Source: Bisporella sp. PMI_857 (taxonomy: Eukaryota > Ascomycota > Leotiomycetes > Helotiales > Helotiaceae). From it: DNA of 59,941 nucleotides. The notes under the pieces are model-generated. The model had not been told where the DNA came from. It saw nothing but the letters and a program-made list of their open reading frames with translations, and did no database searches. Positions 1 to 9,489 of this stretch are shown here, piece after piece; within the stretch, counting starts at the first letter, position 1; each line of letters starts with the position of its first letter. The DNA is taken from contig JAJSPD010000139.1 of the NCBI GenBank assembly GCA_021307315.1, positions 1-59,941 of the forward strand, read 5' to 3'. The translations under genes and the position numbers were made by a program.

Positions 1-80
1 TTTTCTATGTCGTTTCGTTATATGATAAGTCATGTGACTAAAGGAGTCTGGGCTACGGGTAGATTAGTCATAACTGTACA

Positions 81-371
81 CGAAGCTCTCTCCCAAAAGT
101 CCTGCGACTACGCTAGTAGGGGTGGCGTGAAAAGTGGCAGGGGGTTGGTCTGGCCTAGCAACGAGAGAGAAGCCTGGAGGCGCTGAAGAAATTTCCTACT
201 TTAGTGATCATTACAGGGCTCCGTCGCTAAATTGGCTGCCTGTAAAACATCTTGTAGCCTGAAGGTCACAGCATTATAGGCTTCTCATGGTTGCTGGGTT
301 AGACCAACCCCCAGCCACTTTTCAGCCCACCATCACTAGCGTAGTCGCAGGACTTTTGGGAGAGAGCTTCG
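81..371. repeat. Fold-back (inverted-repeat) element
   Basis: Two arms of about 93-97 bp (81-177 and 279-371) are imperfect reverse complements, beginning CGAAGCTCTCTCCCAAAAGT and ending with its complement. The loop between them is about 100 bp and shows no coding sequence. The structure fits a small non-autonomous DNA element or fold-back MITE. The target-site duplication is unclear. Confidence 0.6.
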
Positions 372-517
372 TAGTAGTGTTTTATTTCGCCCGACTAAGC
401 CTAGAGGCCCTTAGTCTATATTACGTAATACGTTTCCTCTGGTTTCCAATGCCTCCTTCAGCCTGTACAAAACTGCCTTTGCCAGTATTTTCCAATTTCA
501 GTAACACATAGTCAACG

Positions 518-703
518 TGTCAGGATTTGAGATCTAGGTAGCTGACATGTCTCTGACTAAGTAGAGAACGCTAGCGCGGAAGACTTTTCACACACACAAA
601 TTACTACAGATCTGTATTCTTACACACACATAGACAACAATAGAGAGCCTGAACGGCATCCCCAATTCTTCCTGACTATCATTGTGTATTCCTCATTTTA
701 TCA
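518..703 (+). mobile_element. Solo LTR, Ty1/copia-type family (186 bp)
   Basis: The copy runs from TGTCAGGATTTGAG to TTTTATCA and is flanked by a perfect 5-bp TSD, CAACG (513-517 and 704-708). The same family occurs at 15844-16046, at 16296-16480 (inverted), and as the 3' LTR of the copia element at 56907-57093. This shows that LTR-LTR recombination has repeatedly removed internal regions in this locus. Confidence 0.88.
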
Positions 704-917
704 CAACGAGATCTCGTGCATGATTGTAGCAAGTTAATTTGAAGTTCATTCCTCCAAGTGCTCAATGTCCTATCGTCGGCGACTGAAGCGAAGCCTGCTG
801 GGGACACGAGAGTGATATAAGGTTGGTCGGGTTAGTTAGAATATGGAATTTGTTACGTGATAGGCCAAATGGCTAGTCATGGTCATGTGACCAAAGGAGA
901 TTGAGCCGAAGCTTAAT

Positions 918-1008
918 TTTAGCGGCCTACCGTACCGTATTATACCGTACCGTACCGTACCGTAATCTACGCCGTGGTATTTTTACGGCCACACTACTGG
1001 CTACACTG
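918..1008. repeat. TACCG-rich repeat shared with 56103-56190
   Basis: A tract of tandem TACCG pentamers (about 926-961) sits in a segment whose reverse complement is found at 56103-56190 next to a broken gag fragment. A shorter tract of the same pentamer occurs at 10525-10545. No coding potential is seen. It is probably an internal or terminal piece of a retroelement. Confidence 0.5.
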
Positions 1009-1260
1009 AGTACATCTCCTCCAGGTATACCTGGGGCTTCTCATCGAGGTACACCTCGATGTGTAAATTCCAGAGATATGAAGGACTACTAATCTTTGTG
1101 AAGAGTGGTGGATATGGCTTACCCTAATGCCTTAAGTTAAGCCGAATCTTCGCTGTAGCCTTCGGCTAAATCCCAGTCCTGTTGAAGATTTGGGTGTCGT
1201 TTTCTCCCTCACCTAATTGGTGGCCTGTACGTCACAGCGCGTTGTCACAAATTATGTACG

Positions 1261-1441
1261 TGTCGGTCGACTGCATCTCACGGGTCGCCGGGCAGACTAG
1301 TGATTTCACTTAGTGTGCTCGTTGGCGTCAGGTGTAAGATGTGTCGATTGTTCTTGTGTTCTAAGCTACGTGTCGCGAAGAGGTTGCAGGTCCCGAGGGG
1401 ACCCATAACTCTTCACGTGACTAGTTACATGGGTTCCAACA
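1261..1441 (+). mobile_element. Solo LTR, second family (181 bp)
   Basis: It starts TGTCGGTCGACTGC and ends GGGTTCCAACA. A perfect 5-bp TSD GTACG lies at 1256-1260 and 1442-1446. The second copy of this family is at 25487-25793. From 1442 to 2367 I see no gene, only short ORFs without recognisable similarity. Confidence 0.88.
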
Positions 1442-2372
1442 GTACGTCACAAACAAATTAACATGGATAGCTCATTACAAGTAAATTAACAGCTTTAAAA
1501 ACTCAAAATTTACAGAGTCCAATTCACAAAAAATCGTTATATACCGCAACAAAAAAGAAAAGAAAAAAACACCCTGTTCCCGCCGATGACGTCGTGCCTA
1601 GGATTGTCGAATCAGGAACTATAGTTTGCCACTTAATTACTCTCCTTACGTGGCTCCTAAGGGGCTGAGTCGTCATCATTCGTAATGACTTACGCACTCC
1701 TCTTGCATATAAGAGGAGCTTGCTTCCTGTATGTAGAAAACTTCAGAGATCAATCAATCGTTCATTTGCATTACTTTGTGAACTTCCTGAATCGATAAGA
1801 ATTTTCTGCAAGTCGGTATGAAACACGTTGCTCCCCGCGACTACTGTTCATCAGCGCATTCTTTGTCACACGACGTTGCGGGGCTTACCGGCGTTCCTAC
1901 CTGTCTCTCCGTATCTTTTTCCATCTAGAAACAATGGGTGGGGGACTGAGATCAAAATTCGGGCTGTATGTAGCCCATTGTCCGTTGGACATTGCATGTC
2001 ACAAGATAATTCCCACGAGCGTTGTGTGCTGTTCATAACATAAAAATACAAAAATTCATACCCAAATTATCCGCTGAAGACTTGCGACTAAAATGTGATA
2101 TGCCCTGTTCATTTCTAAATTGAAACCTATTCAAGAACTAAATAACACAACCGTACACTGCCCTAGTTTTCCCTCTCTGCATCTACCCTCAACAAGTAAC
2201 CCACAAACTATTTCCTCATCTTCTTGCTCTCGAGACATTGAATATTCGTAGGATAAATTTTATAGCCATAATGTGCTGTGTATAATACAATAAGTGTTGA
2301 GGAGACATAGGTCCAGTCCAAATCAGTGGAAGACTCATACCTCGTGTGGTTGATAACCTAGCAAGCACCTAG

Positions 2373-2725
2373 TGTTACGGTCCTATTGGCTGATCCAATA
2401 TAGATAGAAGATCTTGGTCCGGGGTTTGTTGGTCTGGAGAGAAGTAGGTATATCACATATAAGACTAGATCCCAATAACAAGTATACTATTGAAGAATAC
2501 TATTTGAGTTGAGCACGAAGCTCCTATCTTACTGGGAAAGCTATCTACTTATATAGGGCTTCGTGGGGTTGGATCATTGAAGAACAATGATCCGTTGGAT
2601 CATGGATCATTCGTGAGCCATGATCCATCACGTGACCTTCCCACCCCAGGGGTTCTCTGTGTAAGCCAGGCTTACCGAGCCTCAGGCCCCTAAGGCATAA
2701 GTCCTGTTTAGCGATGCGCGTAACA
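2373..2725 (-). repeat. 3' LTR of the Ty3/gypsy element
   Basis: This LTR begins TGTTACGG and ends CGTAACA, so its ends form a short inverted repeat with TG..CA termini. By eye it is the same length (353 bp) and sequence as 8486-8838. Because the element lies on the minus strand, this left copy is the downstream (3') LTR. Confidence 0.92.
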
Positions 2726-2815
2726 CTATCCCCCATCTAGGTTTAGCGTGTCCACATGCTTAAGTAGGTCAAGGAAATATCGCTGGTGGCCGCATGGCCG
2801 TCCTTCCTTTCCATC

Positions 2816-3439
2816 ATGACAACCAAACGAAACGCTGACTGTCTGGATCCTGAAGTGTCGCGAAAAGACATAGAAAGAAAAGATCTGAAAAGACGAATAA
2901 TTCTGACTGGCGAAGAAATGATTCCGTGTACTGCTTGCGAGAAGAAGCATGCTCGGGATAGACGTCCCATACAGTGTATAAAGGCTGAGGGGTCAACTCG
3001 TTGCTCAGAATGCGTAAGACGAGCACTCTCAGGATGTGATGCTGGAGGTCCTGCTCCTAGAGACTGGGTTTCTCTGGACAAAGCGAAAGAGGAGATCGAG
3101 GACAAGATGAGTCAGGCTGAGGACGAACTGTCCGCTGCCATGGCTCGAGTAAAGCGGTTGCAGCTGCAACGCCGCTTTTTGCGTGATAGGGAGAAAGAGA
3201 TGTTGCGTCGTGGTTTGGCATCTCTGGATGAGCTTGATGCTCTGGAGGCGGAAGAGAGGCTGGCTGCCGAGGCAGATCAAGGAAGTGAAAGCCAGGAGGC
3301 TCGCGCGGAACTTGTCCCTACAGGTTCCTTCGACCTTGATGCGTATACTTTTCCTTCTCCTGGGAATGTTTTCTGGGCGTCGCATCTGGAGCCCTTGGAT
3401 ATTGACGGTGGAACTCCTCAAGCATCTCAGGGCAGTTGA
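2816..3439 (+). CDS. Antisense Cys-rich accessory ORF inside the gypsy element (207 aa)
   Basis: This ORF runs opposite to gag-pol, mostly in the 590-bp interval between the pol stop and the 3' LTR, overlapping pol by only about 120 bp. I chose the ATG at 2816; an open stretch continues upstream without another ATG. Near the N-terminus are six cysteines spaced C-x2-C-x12-C-x8-C-x2-C-x7-C, which resembles a fungal Zn2Cys6 cluster with a longer first loop. A charged, probably coiled-coil segment follows, rich in Glu, Lys, Arg and Leu, and then an acidic tail. I do not recognise a named family. It could be a transposon-borne DNA-binding or regulatory protein, or a captured host exon. Expression is unproven. 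Confidence 0.5.
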   Translation: MTTKRNADCLDPEVSRKDIERKDLKRRIILTGEEMIPCTACEKKHARDRRPIQCIKAEGSTRCSECVRRALSGCDAGGPAPRDWVSLDKAKEEIEDKMSQAEDELSAAMARVKRLQLQRRFLRDREKEMLRRGLASLDELDALEAEERLAAEADQGSESQEARAELVPTGSFDLDAYTFPSPGNVFWASHLEPLDIDGGTPQASQGS

Positions 3440-5216
3440 GGTGTCCTTTGGGTTCCCATGTGTTTTCCGAATCCGGGTAATTCAACCATTTGATCAAATA
3501 CTTTGGCTTGCCTCTGACATACTTGTAGTCTAAGATCCTTTCTACTTCATATTCAGATTCTGGGTTGACTGGTTCAATTTCTGTGTATGGAGCTGGTGGT
3601 GCTCCTTCGTGTGCTGGTTCCAAGAGTAGGGCAGAGAAAACTGGGTGTATGTTCATGGTCCTAGGGAGTTGGAGTTCGAATGCATTTGGCCCTGCAACTC
3701 GTTTGATTTTGAATGGTCCCAACTTCCTGTGATCCAGTTTGTCGCTTGGTCTCTTGGTTTTGATGTTTTTTCTCACAAGGTAGACCTTATCCCCCTTCTC
3801 AAGGTGTGGTGTCTCACCATGCTTACGGTTGTAATATTCCGCCGAGCGTTGGTTGAGGAACTTGATGTCTTCGACTAGCTGCAAGTGTAGTGTTTGTAGC
3901 TGTTCGACTTTAATCATTGCAAGCTGTGAATGTGCTTTATCCTTGCCTGGTTCATGATATGCTTTTGGCTCGTAGCCATAGTTGGCATAGAATGGTGATA
4001 TCTTTGTTGTTTCATTGGTTGCACTGTTGTATGCGAACTGTGCCAGTGGCAGAAGTTCGACCCAATTGTCTTGCTTGTAGTTCACATAGCATCTGAGGTA
4101 TGCTTCCATTGTTTGATTCAGTCTTTCCACCTGTCCGTTAGTTTGTGGATGAAAGCTTGTTGAGAGCTTCCTCTTGATTCCCATGAGTGCAGTGAGCGTT
4201 GTCCAGAACTTGGATGTGAAGAGCTTGTCCCTGTCCGATAAGATTTCTGTGGGGGTTCCATGGTTCGCAACCACGATCCTGAGAAATGTGTAGGCAAGGT
4301 CTTCTGCTGTGCTGCTTTCTAAATATGGAATCATGTAACAGTACTTCGTTAGCCTGTCCATGATTACCAGTATGGAATCGTACCATTTTCCTGAGACTGG
4401 TTCTCTGGAGAGTGGTAATTTTACTACGAAGTCCCATGCGATAGACTTCCATGGCATGTTTAAGGTTGCTGGGGATTGCAGTTGTCCATAGGGGGCATGG
4501 CGTGAAGCCTTGTTCCTGATGCACGTGTCGCATTCAGTGACTACCTTGGTAACCATTTTCCTCATCCCTGGAAAGTAGTAATCCCTGGAGATCCTGTCCA
4601 ATGTTTTGGTGATCCCCTGATGTCCGTGAGCTGGCAATCCATGTTGTTCCATCACAAAGGTCGTTCTCATTGTGCTTGGGACATATATCTTCCCTTGATA
4701 TCTCAGAATTCCTGATTCATCCTGGGTGAATCCTTGCTCTGTTCCTTGGAGAGCTCTTGTTGCTATGAGATCCTTCTCATAGGCCTGGGGAAACCCTGAG
4801 TCCTCGACTCGGTGTTCTACCCTTGTCATCAAGAACAATTCTCCTTTGTTGAATACCAACGAGTCTCCGTCTTGTTTCAATACTGCGTGATTGACATGTG
4901 TTTTGTTAGAGAGGTATTCCGGTTTCCTGCTCAGAGCGTCTGCTCTAGCATTTTCAGTTCCTTTGACATATGAAATCCTGAAGTTGTATGAAGCGAGTGT
5001 TTCTGACCATCTGACTTGACGACGGTTCAGTTCTTTAGTGGTGGTGAAAGCAACGAGATTCTTGTGGTCTGTAAGCACTTGTACCTGGTATTTGGATCCT
5101 TCCAAGTACACTCTCCATTCTCGGAAAGCATCAACGATCGCGAGTAGTTCTTTGTCGTGTATTTCGTAATTGAGTTCTGCTGATGTGAATTTCCGTGAAT
5201 GAAATGCCGTTGGTTG
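3318..5216 (-). CDS. Gypsy pol, downstream part: RNase H, integrase, chromodomain
   Basis: This is the same reading frame as the upstream gag-PR-RT ORF, separated from it only by one TAG at 5217-5219. In order it carries the rest of RNase H (with the TDHKNL and ADALSR motifs), an integrase with an H-x-H..C-x2-C zinc finger, the core with D (WDFVVKLP), D (LSDRD) and E (NGQVERLNQT), and a C-terminal chromodomain (YEVERILDYK.., YLIKW, NTWEP). The chromodomain would steer integration to modified histones. No start codon is needed if the stop is read through. If the stop is not read through, this part would not be made. No other break is visible. Confidence 0.85.
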   Translation of the reverse strand, partial: QPTAFHSRKFTSAELNYEIHDKELLAIVDAFREWRVYLEGSKYQVQVLTDHKNLVAFTTTKELNRRQVRWSETLASYNFRISYVKGTENARADALSRKPEYLSNKTHVNHAVLKQDGDSLVFNKGELFLMTRVEHRVEDSGFPQAYEKDLIATRALQGTEQGFTQDESGILRYQGKIYVPSTMRTTFVMEQHGLPAHGHQGITKTLDRISRDYYFPGMRKMVTKVVTECDTCIRNKASRHAPYGQLQSPATLNMPWKSIAWDFVVKLPLSREPVSGKWYDSILVIMDRLTKYCYMIPYLESSTAEDLAYTFLRIVVANHGTPTEILSDRDKLFTSKFWTTLTALMGIKRKLSTSFHPQTNGQVERLNQTMEAYLRCYVNYKQDNWVELLPLAQFAYNSATNETTKISPFYANYGYEPKAYHEPGKDKAHSQLAMIKVEQLQTLHLQLVEDIKFLNQRSAEYYNRKHGETPHLEKGDKVYLVRKNIKTKRPSDKLDHRKLGPFKIKRVAGPNAFELQLPRTMNIHPVFSALLLEPAHEGAPPAPYTEIEPVNPESEYEVERILDYKYVRGKPKYLIKWLNYPDSENTWEPKGHLNCPEMLEEFHRQYPRAPDATPRKHSQEKEKYTHQGRRNL

Positions 5217-8200
5217 CTATTTCCCTTCTGCGTTGGGTTGGCTGAGCACAGCGCCCAAAGCGTAATCTGATGCATCGGTTTCCACTGTAATTTCTTTTTC
5301 TGGATCGAAGGCAATAAGTACAGGTGCGGTGGTGAAGGCCTGCTTCAATGCGTCAAATGCATCCTGTGCTTCCTGACTCCACTCAAAGGCAACGTCCTTT
5401 TTTGTGAGTCGGGTAAGCGGAGTAGCTAATTCCGAGTATCCCTTGATAAATCTTCGATAGAAATTGGCGAATCCCACAAATGATTGTACGTCCTTGACGC
5501 ATGTTGGGGTATTCCATTCCAAAATGGGTGCAATCTTTGCTGGGTCCATCTTGATTCCTTCTGTGGAGATCACATATCCCAAGAATGTGACTTCCTGGAC
5601 TCCAAACCTACACTTTGATAGTTTGACTCTTAGGTTGGTGTCCTGCAGTACTTGCATGACTGCCTTGACATCTTTCTCGTGATCTTCTGGCCTTGCCGAG
5701 TAGATCAAGATGTCGTCCAAGTAACATATACACGTGATGTCCAAAAAGGGCATAAGAATGTTGTTGATCAGTCTTTGGAAGGTGGCTGGGGCGTTGGTGA
5801 GTCCCATCGGCATGGCTGTAAACTCATAATGCCCATACCGGGTTCTGAAGGCTGTCTTCCATTCTTCTCCTGCCTTGATCCTTACGCTGTAGTAGGCGTC
5901 TCTTAGATCAAGCTGCGTGAATATCTTGGCTCCTTGCAGGCGATCTCTCATCTCGTCTGCTCTAGGTAATGCGTACCTGTCCTTGATTGTCATGTCGTTC
6001 AACTTTCTGTAGTCGACACACAATCTTTTCGTCCCGTCTGGCTTGGGTACGAATAACACCGAAGCTCCTGCTGGCGATGTTGACTCTCTGATGATCCCTT
6101 TCTTTAGACCATCGTCTATAAACTTCCTGAGCGTCCTCAAGTCGTCTTCGGATAATGAGTATATGGGTCCACTTGGAGGCGCTGCTCCGTCGACGAGTGG
6201 TATCTCATGATCCCATGGCTTATGTTCCGGCAAGGCCTCGGGTCCTTGTTCTTCCGAAAATAACCCCTTGAACTCTTCATATTCTGAGGGCAATTCCCTA
6301 ATATGTGATCCCATGTCTTGGTGATCTGGCTCTCTTGAAGAAGTGGCGCAAACTTCCTTCTGGCTCTGGTCGAGTTCTTTTGTTTGTGTTCCTTTGTCTT
6401 TGCCCTTGATCCACATTGTCGTTAGTGGTTGTGGCCTGACAACACACTGGCATCTGTCAAAGACGAGCTGTCTTGTTTGCCAATTGATCGTTGGGTTATG
6501 CTCTGTGATCCATGGCATTCCCAAAATGATCTCATGCCGCCCAATCTGGGTGACGTCTAATTGTAACCATTCCATATGGTCACCTGTGTCCATTCGGAGT
6601 CTTGTGGTCTCAATATCCACAAGTCCATCCCTGTATGAGGCGTCCGTGCCGTCTGCTACAGTGAGGGTGTATGGCGTGTTCTTGACCTGTGTGGATATGC
6701 CAAAGTGTTTGATGACGTCTGGGGATATGAAGTTTCCTGTGGCTCCAGAGTCAATCATGGCTGTTAATTTGTTTTTTCCTAGTCTGACATTGGTGGATAG
6801 CTGTCCCGTGCTCCCGAATGTGCATAGTTCTTTTTTGTCTTTCTCCTCATTGTCCTCGAGGAGTACCATCCGTTTCCGTTTGGGAAAGTGGCTTGCCTGC
6901 TTGGCATCAAGATGGTATAAGCAGTGGTCTGTGTAGCATGCGGTCCAATGGAGGGTTCCGTGCTGTGGGTGTCTGTGGTGTGCTGCATTATTTCTTTCGG
7001 ATTCGTCAACTGTTCCGGCTGCAAGCATGGCTTCCCATCTGGCACGATCCTTGGCTCTCCCTTCTTGCCTATGCGCTTCCAACTTGGCTCTTTCTTTGAG
7101 AATTTCCTGGTTGATGATCTCAATTCGCCGCTCCGGCGTCAGCTCTTCTGGTTCTGCTACCGTATATCCTCTGGAAGGTGCTTTTGAATCGTTCATATCT
7201 ACCCTGGACAAGGCTTTGTGGAGTTCTTCTTCCTCTTCTTCCGAGATGTGGAGGAGCTTGTTGAGTTCTTGTCCAATGTCCCATTCTTCGTCGGATTCCG
7301 ATTCAATGGCTGCGCCGTCTACCTGGGATAGGAATTCTCCCATGGTCTTGCAGCTTTCTTCCCATTCGCTGTCCTCATCATAGTGGCAGCCTGGGCATTT
7401 GTCCTTCCATGATGCACTGCATGCCATTCCACACTTGTTGCAATGCGTCTCAAGCTGTGTATGGACTTTCTGTTGTTCCAGTTCTTCTTCTGTTGGCTTG
7501 GCTTCCAGGACTGCGATTTCCTTTCTTCCTGAGGTCTTGCCGTTGTATCCTCCCCTACCCGTGCTGTTGAGTTGTTTCTTGCCCTTCCAAGATTGCTGCG
7601 TCTTGCGATGAGAACTGGCCATGTGGCCCGGAAGGCCACATTCGAAACACAAGTTCTTGTCTCTACGCCGTTGCATTTCCTCCTTGGATAGGCTAGACTT
7701 TTGTTTGGGCTTCCCTTGGAACGCGTCCAGTTCCATAGGTGAATGGTAACGGGGTTTCTGGGGGTGTTGTTTCTTACTGAACCCTAAAGAGTATTGCCCT
7801 CTTCTTTCCATGCGTCTTTCATACAGTCTGGTGTCAATTTCAATTGCCTTATCTTTCATTTCGGTGAGGGTTTGTGGTCTTCCTCCCCTGACAATATCAT
7901 CCTTGACTTCTTCCTTAAGTCCTTTGTAGTAGAGCGCTCTGAGGGGTTTATCTTCCCAATCCACCTTGCCTGCTAGCAGCTCAAACCTTCCTGTATACTC
8001 CGTGACACTGGTGAGTTGCTTGCATGATTGAATGTCTCTTTCCGCACGTATTTCTTCATCAGTGTTTCCAAACATGCGTGTGAGCTGACTGACATATTCA
8101 TCATGACTGTCGAAAATAGCATTAGTCTCATCTTCTCTCTTGTCATGTGAGTAGGCTAGGTAGTCTTTGAGGTGAGTGGAGATCCAGTCATAGGCTGTTC

Positions 8201-8444
8201 CGGTTAGATAGGACACAGCCCATAGAACGATTTGTTCCTGGGATCCAAAAGATAAAGGGTTCATGCGAATATAGATTTCGCATTGGGATACATATGCGCG
8301 TAGCTCCTTGCGATTGCCATCAAAGGTTTTAGGTTCGTGGACCTTGGGTACCTTGATTTGCTGAGGTAGGTAGGTAGGTTGCGGAACCGGTGGCGAGGCA
8401 TGTTCGCCCTTGGAGGTACGTGGGGTTGAACTGGTTGTCGACAT
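5217..8444 (-). CDS. Gypsy gag-protease-reverse transcriptase polyprotein (1,075 aa)
   Basis: The ORF starts at an ATG shortly inside the 5' LTR and ends at an in-frame TAG. The N-terminal third is a Gag capsid-like region, followed by a zinc knuckle of unusual form (C-x2-C-x4-H-x4-H rather than CCHC). The aspartic protease motif DSGATGNFIS and an RT domain with the catalytic YLDD box follow, and then the start of RNase H. The codon after the stop continues the RNase H fold without a shift, so the TAG is a single nonsense codon in an otherwise intact polyprotein. In the family Gag packages RNA, PR matures it and RT copies it in cytoplasmic particles. Confidence 0.9.
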   Translation of the reverse strand: MSTTSSTPRTSKGEHASPPVPQPTYLPQQIKVPKVHEPKTFDGNRKELRAYVSQCEIYIRMNPLSFGSQEQIVLWAVSYLTGTAYDWISTHLKDYLAYSHDKREDETNAIFDSHDEYVSQLTRMFGNTDEEIRAERDIQSCKQLTSVTEYTGRFELLAGKVDWEDKPLRALYYKGLKEEVKDDIVRGGRPQTLTEMKDKAIEIDTRLYERRMERRGQYSLGFSKKQHPQKPRYHSPMELDAFQGKPKQKSSLSKEEMQRRRDKNLCFECGLPGHMASSHRKTQQSWKGKKQLNSTGRGGYNGKTSGRKEIAVLEAKPTEEELEQQKVHTQLETHCNKCGMACSASWKDKCPGCHYDEDSEWEESCKTMGEFLSQVDGAAIESESDEEWDIGQELNKLLHISEEEEEELHKALSRVDMNDSKAPSRGYTVAEPEELTPERRIEIINQEILKERAKLEAHRQEGRAKDRARWEAMLAAGTVDESERNNAAHHRHPQHGTLHWTACYTDHCLYHLDAKQASHFPKRKRMVLLEDNEEKDKKELCTFGSTGQLSTNVRLGKNKLTAMIDSGATGNFISPDVIKHFGISTQVKNTPYTLTVADGTDASYRDGLVDIETTRLRMDTGDHMEWLQLDVTQIGRHEIILGMPWITEHNPTINWQTRQLVFDRCQCVVRPQPLTTMWIKGKDKGTQTKELDQSQKEVCATSSREPDHQDMGSHIRELPSEYEEFKGLFSEEQGPEALPEHKPWDHEIPLVDGAAPPSGPIYSLSEDDLRTLRKFIDDGLKKGIIRESTSPAGASVLFVPKPDGTKRLCVDYRKLNDMTIKDRYALPRADEMRDRLQGAKIFTQLDLRDAYYSVRIKAGEEWKTAFRTRYGHYEFTAMPMGLTNAPATFQRLINNILMPFLDITCICYLDDILIYSARPEDHEKDVKAVMQVLQDTNLRVKLSKCRFGVQEVTFLGYVISTEGIKMDPAKIAPILEWNTPTCVKDVQSFVGFANFYRRFIKGYSELATPLTRLTKKDVAFEWSQEAQDAFDALKQAFTTAPVLIAFDPEKEITVETDASDYALGAVLSQPNAEGK

Positions 8445-8485
8445 GGTATATGCGATATAGGTACTTCAAGACTCGGTGCTCAAAG

Positions 8486-8838
8486 TGTTACGGTCCTATT
8501 GGCTGATCCAATATAGATAGAAGATCTTGGTCCGGGGTTTGTTGGTCTGGAGAGAAGTAGGTATATCACATATAAGACTAGATCCCAATAACAAGTATAC
8601 TATTGAAGAATACTATTTGAGTTGAGCACGAAGCTCCTATCTTACTGGGAAAGCTATCTACTTATATAGGGCTTCGTGGGGTTGGATCATTGAAGAACAA
8701 TGATCCGTTGGATCATGGATCATTCGTGAGCCATGATCCATCACGTGACCTTCCCACCCCAGGGGTTCTCTGTGTAAGCCAGGCTTACCGAGCCTCAGGC
8801 CCCTAAGGCATAAGTCCTGTTTAGCGATGCGCGTAACA
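8486..8838 (-). repeat. 5' LTR of the Ty3/gypsy element
   Basis: A 353-bp direct copy of 2373-2725 that would hold the promoter for the minus-strand element. Between this LTR and the gag ATG (8444) there are about 40 bp, which must contain the primer-binding site. I could not assign a tRNA to it. Confidence 0.92.
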
Positions 8839-9034
8839 CCTAGCTTCTCTAGCAAAGATTCAGATAACAAACACATTTAATGCTGTAGTGATATAATATG
8901 AAACATGGAATGCGCTTGCTATCTAAACCTTTTCTAGAGAAGCTAGTTGCTTGCCAGGTCGCCAGCCATGCTTACTACACGAGCACGAGCCTCCCTTCCA
9001 CCTACCTGGACTGAACCTTATCCTTACATCATAA

Positions 9035-9454
9035 GGAATCGATTAAAACGTGCACGAATAGCGCCAACACACCAAATATTATGGCATGCCGCTTTTATTT
9101 CCGCAAGTGCGGAACTTGTGAAAGTTTCGTGTTGCAATTTGGTACAATTTTACAACATAATACTTATATTAAACAACAACCATTAAAAATAAAATTTAGT
9201 TTATTGAAATCCGATAGATTTAAATTAAACAAATCGATTAAATATATACTTTTATATATTTGATGACGCGGTTTATTTCAAAAACAAAAATCCGATTTCA
9301 AATACAATTAGGCTTAGCGTAGTTCGCTTAGTACAGCAGCATAGCAAAATTCTGAAAATAGAAAAGCGCATATGCAGGTTTCGCTTAAATCCCTTAATAA
9401 AGGAAATAGTGGGTAATTGTGGAGACGCTATTCGTGCACGTTTTAATCGATTCC
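9035..9454. mobile_element. hAT-like MITE (420 bp)
   Basis: Perfect terminal inverted repeats of about 29 bp begin GGAATCGATTAAAACGTGCA. The element is flanked by an 8-bp TSD, CATCATAA (9027-9034 and 9455-9462), which is the TSD length of hAT transposons. The interior is AT-rich and non-coding. It ends only about 30 bp beyond the stop codon of the FSH hydrolase gene, so it may supply that gene's 3' UTR or terminator. Confidence 0.85.
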
Positions 9455-9489
9455 CATCATAATCTATTGAACTACGAACTCTCACTACC

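Larger units (their letters stand above)
2373..8838 (-). mobile_element. Complete Ty3/gypsy chromovirus retrotransposon
   Basis: The element is 6,466 bp, bounded by two 353-bp LTRs in direct orientation that read as identical, and by a perfect TSD CCTAG (2368-2372 and 8839-8843). It is transcribed on the minus strand. A polypurine tract (GATGGGGGATAG on the minus strand) abuts the 3' LTR at 2726. The domain order is Gag, zinc knuckle, protease, RT, RNase H, integrase and chromodomain, which defines a chromovirus. Identical LTRs imply a recent insertion. An in-frame stop in pol and an extra antisense ORF are described separately. Confidence 0.95.

Noticed and set aside
1828..2051. Overlapping 71- and 61-aa ORFs on both strands
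   Set aside because: Short, no ATG context or domain, and no similarity that I recognise. Probably chance.
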